NCBI RefSeq assembly: GCF_900091585.1
Contig: NZ_FMHT01000003.1
Coordinates: forward strand, 5,606,001 to 5,670,000
Reading direction: 5' to 3'
From: Micromonospora nigra
GTDB taxonomy: Bacteria; Actinomycetota; Actinomycetes; Mycobacteriales; Micromonosporaceae
DNA: 64,000 bases
The notes under the pieces were generated by a model, which searched no databases, was not told the DNA's origin, and worked only from the letters and a program-made list of their open reading frames with translations. Numbering within the stretch: the first letter of the stretch is position 1; every line of letters begins with the position of its first letter. Below are positions 60,364 through 64,000 of this stretch, one piece after another. The translations under genes and the position numbers were made by a program.

Positions 60364-60551
60364 GCTCAGCGCCCACCGGGCTCGCGGGACACCGGACCCA
60401 CCGACACCACTCCTGTCGTCGACCGTCGCGGACCGCCCGGCTCGGCGGTCGGAGTCCCGTCGCAGGACGGGCCGCTGGGCTACCCGCCCACCCCAGCGAC
60501 AAACCCCCACCCGGGCCCCGTCCGGGACGCGGGCCGCGCCGACCGACCCGG

Positions 60552-60580
60552 TCGTCTCGAAACCGTCTCGTAATCGTCTC
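60552..60580. promoter_or_regulatory. Three heptamer direct repeats with 11-bp period
   Basis: TCGTCTC (60552-60558), CCGTCTC (60563-60569) and TCGTCTC (60574-60580) are each separated by four bases, giving the 11-bp period of SARP- and PhoP-type activator sites. They lie about 190 bases upstream of the amidotransferase start and just after the tetR stop. No SARP gene is visible here. Confidence 0.5.
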
Positions 60581-60592
60581 AGAATCAGCGGA

Positions 60593-61330
60593 TCAGGACA
60601 GGGTGGTCTGGTTCAGGTGGCGGTAGACGGTCGCGCGGGACACGCCCAGGGCCGAGGCGATCTCGTCAGCCGAGTGGGTGCCCGCCGCGTGCATCCGCCG
60701 GGCGGCCTCGACCTGCTCCGGTTCCAGCGTCCTGGGGCGCCCCGGCCGTCGCCGCCCGGTGCCCCCGGGCACGGGAGCCCGCGACGGCGGGTCGGCGAGG
60801 AGGCGGCGGGCGCCGTCGAGCATGTCGGCGCGCAGTGCCTCCGGCGGAATGTCGAGGAAGAACACCACCGGATCGCTGCACATGGCGATCGCCTGCACCG
60901 CGCGGACGCGTTCCCGGCGCCCGGCGTCCGGCCCGGCGGCGATCTCGTTGGCCCGCAGCGCCACCCGCATCAACCGCTGGTACGTGGCGCCCCGGCCGAT
61001 CAGCGTGATGTCGTGGAAGAGGGTGCCCAGTGGTCGACGGTGCGCCAGGAGCGTGTCGACCCAGCCCTCCAGCAGCGCCCACCGGGCCCGCTGCGGCGGC
61101 AGTGTCCCGACCTCGTCCAGCAGCCTTTCCAGGTCACCGAGCAGCGGTTCCACCAGGGCGGCGACGAGCTGTTCCTTGCTGGGGAAGTGGTAGAGGATCG
61201 CCGCCTTCGTCAGCCGTAGCCGCTCGGCGATCTGGCGCAGCGAGGTGCGCTGGTAGCCCTGTGCGGCGAACAGGTCCAGGGCGGCCCGCAGGATCCTGCT
61301 GCGGGTGTCGTCGGGGGCCTCGCCGGTCAT
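60593..61330 (-). CDS. TetR-family regulator with extra C-terminal Hin-type HTH
   Basis: A 245-residue regulator. The N-terminal TetR helix-turn-helix is RILRAALDLFAAQGYQRTSLRQIAERLRLTKAAILYHFPSKEQL. A normal ligand-binding region follows. The last 50 residues (GRRRPGRPRTLEPEQVEAARRMHAAGTHSADEIASALGVSRATVYRHL) form a second helix-turn-helix of the Hin/resolvase type with an AT-hook-like GRPR, an unusual addition. It is divergent from the ABC exporter, and a perfect inverted repeat sits in the shared promoter region, so it probably represses export genes and itself. Confidence 0.88.
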   Translation of the reverse strand: MTGEAPDDTRSRILRAALDLFAAQGYQRTSLRQIAERLRLTKAAILYHFPSKEQLVAALVEPLLGDLERLLDEVGTLPPQRARWALLEGWVDTLLAHRRPLGTLFHDITLIGRGATYQRLMRVALRANEIAAGPDAGRRERVRAVQAIAMCSDPVVFFLDIPPEALRADMLDGARRLLADPPSRAPVPGGTGRRRPGRPRTLEPEQVEAARRMHAAGTHSADEIASALGVSRATVYRHLNQTTLS

Positions 61331-61362
61331 GCGTGCAGCGTATCCCGTCCTGACCGACGGTA

Positions 61363-61392
61363 TTGAACTGACTGACCGATGGTCAGTACGAT
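61363..61392 (+). promoter_or_regulatory. ABC exporter promoter with TetR operator
   Basis: TTGAAC (61363-61368) and TACGAT (61387-61392) are 18 bases apart. Between them ACTGACC-GAT-GGTCAGT (61371-61387) is a perfect inverted repeat with seven-base arms. A repressor bound there would block the promoter. The tetR gene starts 40 bases away on the other strand. Confidence 0.75.
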
Positions 61393-61426
61393 GCGGGGGT
61401 CCGCACCGGCCGCGGCAGGAGGACCC

Positions 61427-62401
61427 ATGCCCGTCATCGCCATCGAGAACCTCGTGAAGACCTTCGGCGCGTTCCGCGCGCTGGACGGCCTCGCGCTCCG
61501 GGTCGAGCCGGGGGAGGTGCACGGGTTCCTCGGGCCGAACGGCTCCGGCAAGTCCACCACCATCCGGATCCTGCTCGGACTGCTGCGTCGCGACTCCGGT
61601 CGGGTGAGTCTGTTCGACGCCGACCCCTGGCGGGACGCGGTCGCGCTGCACCGCCGCCTGGCGTACGTGCCCGGCGACGTGAACCTGTGGCCCAACCTCT
61701 CCGGGGGCGAGGCCATCGACCTGCTCGGCGCGCTGCGCGGCGGGCTCGACCCGCGCCGCCGGGACGAGCTGCTGGACCGCTTCGACCTCGATCCGACGAA
61801 GAAGTGTCGCGCCTACTCCAAGGGCAACCGCCAGAAGGTCGCCATCGTCGCCGCCTTCGCCTCCGACGTCGAGCTGTACGTGCTCGACGAGCCGACGTCG
61901 GGCCTGGACCCGCTGATGGAGGCCGTCTTCCAGGAGGAGGTCCGCCGGTCGACCCGCGACGGCGCCACGGTGCTGCTGTCCAGCCACGTGCTCGCCGAGG
62001 TGGAGGCGCTGTGCGACCGGGTCAGCATCATCCGGGAGGGCCGCACCGTCGAGTCGGGCAGCCTGACCGAGCTGCGTCACCTCGCCCGCACGACGGTGAC
62101 CGTGGCCACGGCCAGGCCACTGACGGGCCTGGACGCCCTGCCCGGGGTGCACGAGGTCCGCGAGGTCGACGGACGCATCCGGCTGGAGGTCGAACCCGCC
62201 CACCTCGACGCGCTGCTCGGCCACCTCGTCGGCTTCGGCGTGCGGGCCCTCACCAGCGCCCCACCCACCCTCGAGGAGCTGTTCCTGCGCCACTACGGCC
62301 CGAACGGCACCGACGACACCACGGCCGACGGGGGCGCCGCGCGGTCCGGAGGAACCACCGCACGCGACGGTGGCCCGGCGGCCCGGAAGCAGGGGCGATG
62401 A
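61427..62401 (+). CDS. ABC exporter ATPase (drug/antibiotic type)
   Basis: A 324-residue ATPase. Walker A is GPNGSGKST. The signature is degenerate, YSKGNRQKVAIVAAF in place of LSGGQ, as in the DrrA-like/actinobacterial antibiotic exporters. Walker B is LYVLDEPTSGLDP, with SSHVLAEVEALCDR as the switch histidine. The C-terminal 30 residues are a low-complexity, glycine/threonine-rich tail. ATG 61427 follows AGGAGGACCC. The gene ends in a four-base overlap with its permease. Efflux of the nearby peptide product or of an outside drug are both possible. Confidence 0.9.
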   Translation: MPVIAIENLVKTFGAFRALDGLALRVEPGEVHGFLGPNGSGKSTTIRILLGLLRRDSGRVSLFDADPWRDAVALHRRLAYVPGDVNLWPNLSGGEAIDLLGALRGGLDPRRRDELLDRFDLDPTKKCRAYSKGNRQKVAIVAAFASDVELYVLDEPTSGLDPLMEAVFQEEVRRSTRDGATVLLSSHVLAEVEALCDRVSIIREGRTVESGSLTELRHLARTTVTVATARPLTGLDALPGVHEVREVDGRIRLEVEPAHLDALLGHLVGFGVRALTSAPPTLEELFLRHYGPNGTDDTTADGGAARSGGTTARDGGPAARKQGR

Positions 62402-64000
62402 ACACGTTCGCCGGCACCGGCCGGCTCGCCCGACTCGCGCTGCGTCGCGACCGCGTCCGGCTGGCGGTGTGGGTGCTCGGCACGCCGCTGCTCGGCTACG
62501 CCCTGGCCGAGAGCGTCGCGGGCGTCTACCCCGACGAGCGGACCCGCGTCGGGTACGCCGAGACGGCGGCCAGCAGTCTCGTCGCCCGCGCGTTCAACGG
62601 GCCGGTCGCCGGCACGGATCCCGGTGCGGTGGTGGTGGCCGAGACCTACGTCACCCTGGCCCTGCTCGCCGCCCTGCTGAGCACGTTCGCCGTGGTGCGG
62701 CACACCCGGCAGAACGAGGAGACCGGTCGTGCCGAACTGCTCGGCGCGGCGGTCGTCGGCCGGTACGCCCTGCTGACGGCCGCGTTGACGGTCGTGGTCG
62801 GCGCGAACGTGCTCACCGCCGCACTGCTCGCGGTCGCCCTGGCCGGCACCGGCCTGCCGCTGGCCGGCGCGGTGGCCGCGGCGGCGGCGGTCGGCGGTGT
62901 CGGCGTCGCCTTCACCGGCCTCGCCGCGGTGACCGCCCAGCTGTCGGTCACCGCGCGGGGGGCCAACGCCCTCGCCGCCGCCACGGTCGGGCTCGCCTTC
63001 GTGCTGCGGGCGGCCGGCGACGTGCTCGGCGAGCGCAGTGCCGACGGTCTGCGGGTAACCAGCGCCTGGCCGTCCTGGTTGTCACCGCTGGGCTGGGGCA
63101 ACCAGGTCCGCCCGTTCGGCGGCGAACGCTGGTGGGTGCTCGCCCTGCCGGTGGCGCTGCTGGCGGCCGGTGTCGCCGTGGCCTACCTGCTCGCCCGGCG
63201 GCGCGATCTCGGGGCGGGGCTGCTGGCCGCCCGCCAGGGTCCGGCCCGCGCCGAACCCGGGCTGCTCGGCCCGGCCGGGCTGACGTGGCGGCTGCACCGG
63301 GGTGCGCTGGCCGGATGGGCGGTCGCGGTGGCGCTGCTCGGGTTCTCCATGGGGCTGGCCGGCGACGAGGTGGACGACATGATCGCCGAGAATCCCGCGG
63401 CGGCTGAGGCGATCGCCCAGCTCGGCGGGGGCGCGGACCTCGTCGACGCCTACCTGGCGGCCATCCTGGGGCTGTTCGCGCTGGCCATCGGGGCGTACGT
63501 CGTGCAGGCGCTGCTGCGCACGCGCGGCGACGAGGCCGACGGGATCCTGGAGGTGGCGCTGGCCACGGCGGTGAGCCGCACCCGTTGGCTCACCACCCAG
63601 GTGTCGGGTGCGGTGCTGGGCGCGTTCGCGCTGGTGCTGCTGGCCGGCCTGACCACCGGGCTCGGGTACGGGCTGCTCGCCGGTGACCCGCTCGGCCGGG
63701 CCGTCGCGCTCGGCGCGGCGGCGCTGGTGCGGCTGCCCGCGCTGCTGGTGGTCGCCGGTGTGGTGACGGCGTTGTTCGGGCTGGCGCCACGCTGGTCGGC
63801 GGTGGCGAGTTGGGCGGCGCTGATCGGGTTTCTGCTGCTGGGGCAGCTCGGCGCGGTGCTCGAACTGCCCCAGGTGGCGCTGAACCTGTCGCCCTACACC
63901 CACGTGCCGTCCGTGCCCTCGGTCGACCCGGCGGCGCTGCCGATGGTGGTGCTCACCACGGTGGCTGTCCTGCTGCTCGCCGTGGGGGTGGTGGGCTTCC
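62398..64000 (+). CDS. ABC-2-type exporter permease (3' end outside window)
   Basis: At least 534 residues of a polytopic permease that runs off the right edge. MNTFAGTGRLARLALRRDRVRLAVWVLGTPLLGYALAES begins the first helix. About ten hydrophobic segments follow in two similar halves (a second start at LTWRLHRGALAGWAVAVALLGFSMGLAGDEV), a layout typical of actinobacterial antibiotic exporters with duplicated ABC-2 domains. The ATG overlaps the ATPase stop. The duplicated form means one chain may supply the whole membrane channel. Confidence 0.88.
   Translation, partial: MNTFAGTGRLARLALRRDRVRLAVWVLGTPLLGYALAESVAGVYPDERTRVGYAETAASSLVARAFNGPVAGTDPGAVVVAETYVTLALLAALLSTFAVVRHTRQNEETGRAELLGAAVVGRYALLTAALTVVVGANVLTAALLAVALAGTGLPLAGAVAAAAAVGGVGVAFTGLAAVTAQLSVTARGANALAAATVGLAFVLRAAGDVLGERSADGLRVTSAWPSWLSPLGWGNQVRPFGGERWWVLALPVALLAAGVAVAYLLARRRDLGAGLLAARQGPARAEPGLLGPAGLTWRLHRGALAGWAVAVALLGFSMGLAGDEVDDMIAENPAAAEAIAQLGGGADLVDAYLAAILGLFALAIGAYVVQALLRTRGDEADGILEVALATAVSRTRWLTTQVSGAVLGAFALVLLAGLTTGLGYGLLAGDPLGRAVALGAAALVRLPALLVVAGVVTALFGLAPRWSAVASWAALIGFLLLGQLGAVLELPQVALNLSPYTHVPSVPSVDPAALPMVVLTTVAVLLLAVGVVGF

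Noticed and set aside
1..64000. CRISPR arrays, prophage or insertion sequences
   Set aside because: No regularly spaced 25-40 base repeats with unique spacers, no integrase or transposase, and no phage structural genes were found. The tandem repeats present are coding minisatellites or two-copy duplications.

Overview
The window is very GC-rich DNA with frequent GTG starts and many 4-base start/stop overlaps. It reads as an actinomycete chromosome, most likely a member of the Micromonosporaceae (Micromonospora-like). That placement rests on gene content and base composition only. No rRNA or tRNA gene was found to anchor it. Both ends cut genes: a GTP cyclohydrolase II at the left and an ABC-2 type permease at the right.

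Layout. (1) 1-1140: ribA (partial) and a RibD-type reductase. (2) 1244-13309: a desferrioxamine-type siderophore locus. A leftward operon (two FecCD permeases, ATPase, penicillin-acylase-like hydrolase, DesC-like acyltransferase) is divergent from a rightward operon (binding lipoprotein, desA, desB, desC, desD). A near-consensus IdeR/DmdR iron box lies between them. (3) 13341-16334: an FAD dehydrogenase divergent from a PucR-type regulator, with inverted-repeat operators between. (4) 16508-22161: a LacI-family regulon made of glycerate kinase, the regulator, and an oxidoreductase / DUF993 / TIM-barrel isomerase operon. Matching AAGCGCTT operators stand in front of both target units. (5) 22422-24784: a GH15 hydrolase and a small Phd-like protein. 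(6) 24854-27982: the molybdate operon modCBA plus an HTH-TOBE protein. (7) 28175-35027: an amino-acid-binding-type protein and a membrane partner, smpB, a secreted beta-helix protein, a Nudix hydrolase, and an ArsR/AHSA1 pair.

(8) 35206-42487: a tightly overlapped five-gene unit encoding a SWIM-like zinc protein, an unrecognised 463-residue protein, a vWA protein, a MoxR AAA+ ATPase and a DUF5682 protein. It has the architecture of a MoxR/vWA chaperone-type system whose biology is largely uncharacterised. (9) 42729-43865: a glutamate-cysteine ligase family 2 enzyme.

(10) 43872-57385 is a compact nonribosomal peptide locus. It holds a free acyl carrier protein, a C-A-PCP module, an acyl/aryl-AMP ligase, and an 1825-residue fusion of C-A-PCP-thioesterase with a complete MFS transporter. 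The thioesterase has a cysteine nucleophile. A divergent protein made of two condensation-like domains completes the set. A PAP2-like protein, a small membrane protein, an asparagine-synthase-type amidotransferase, a TetR regulator and an ABC exporter follow to the right edge and may or may not belong to it. I consider the NRPS-TE-MFS fusion locus and the MoxR/vWA/DUF5682 unit the two most promising leads for undescribed biology.
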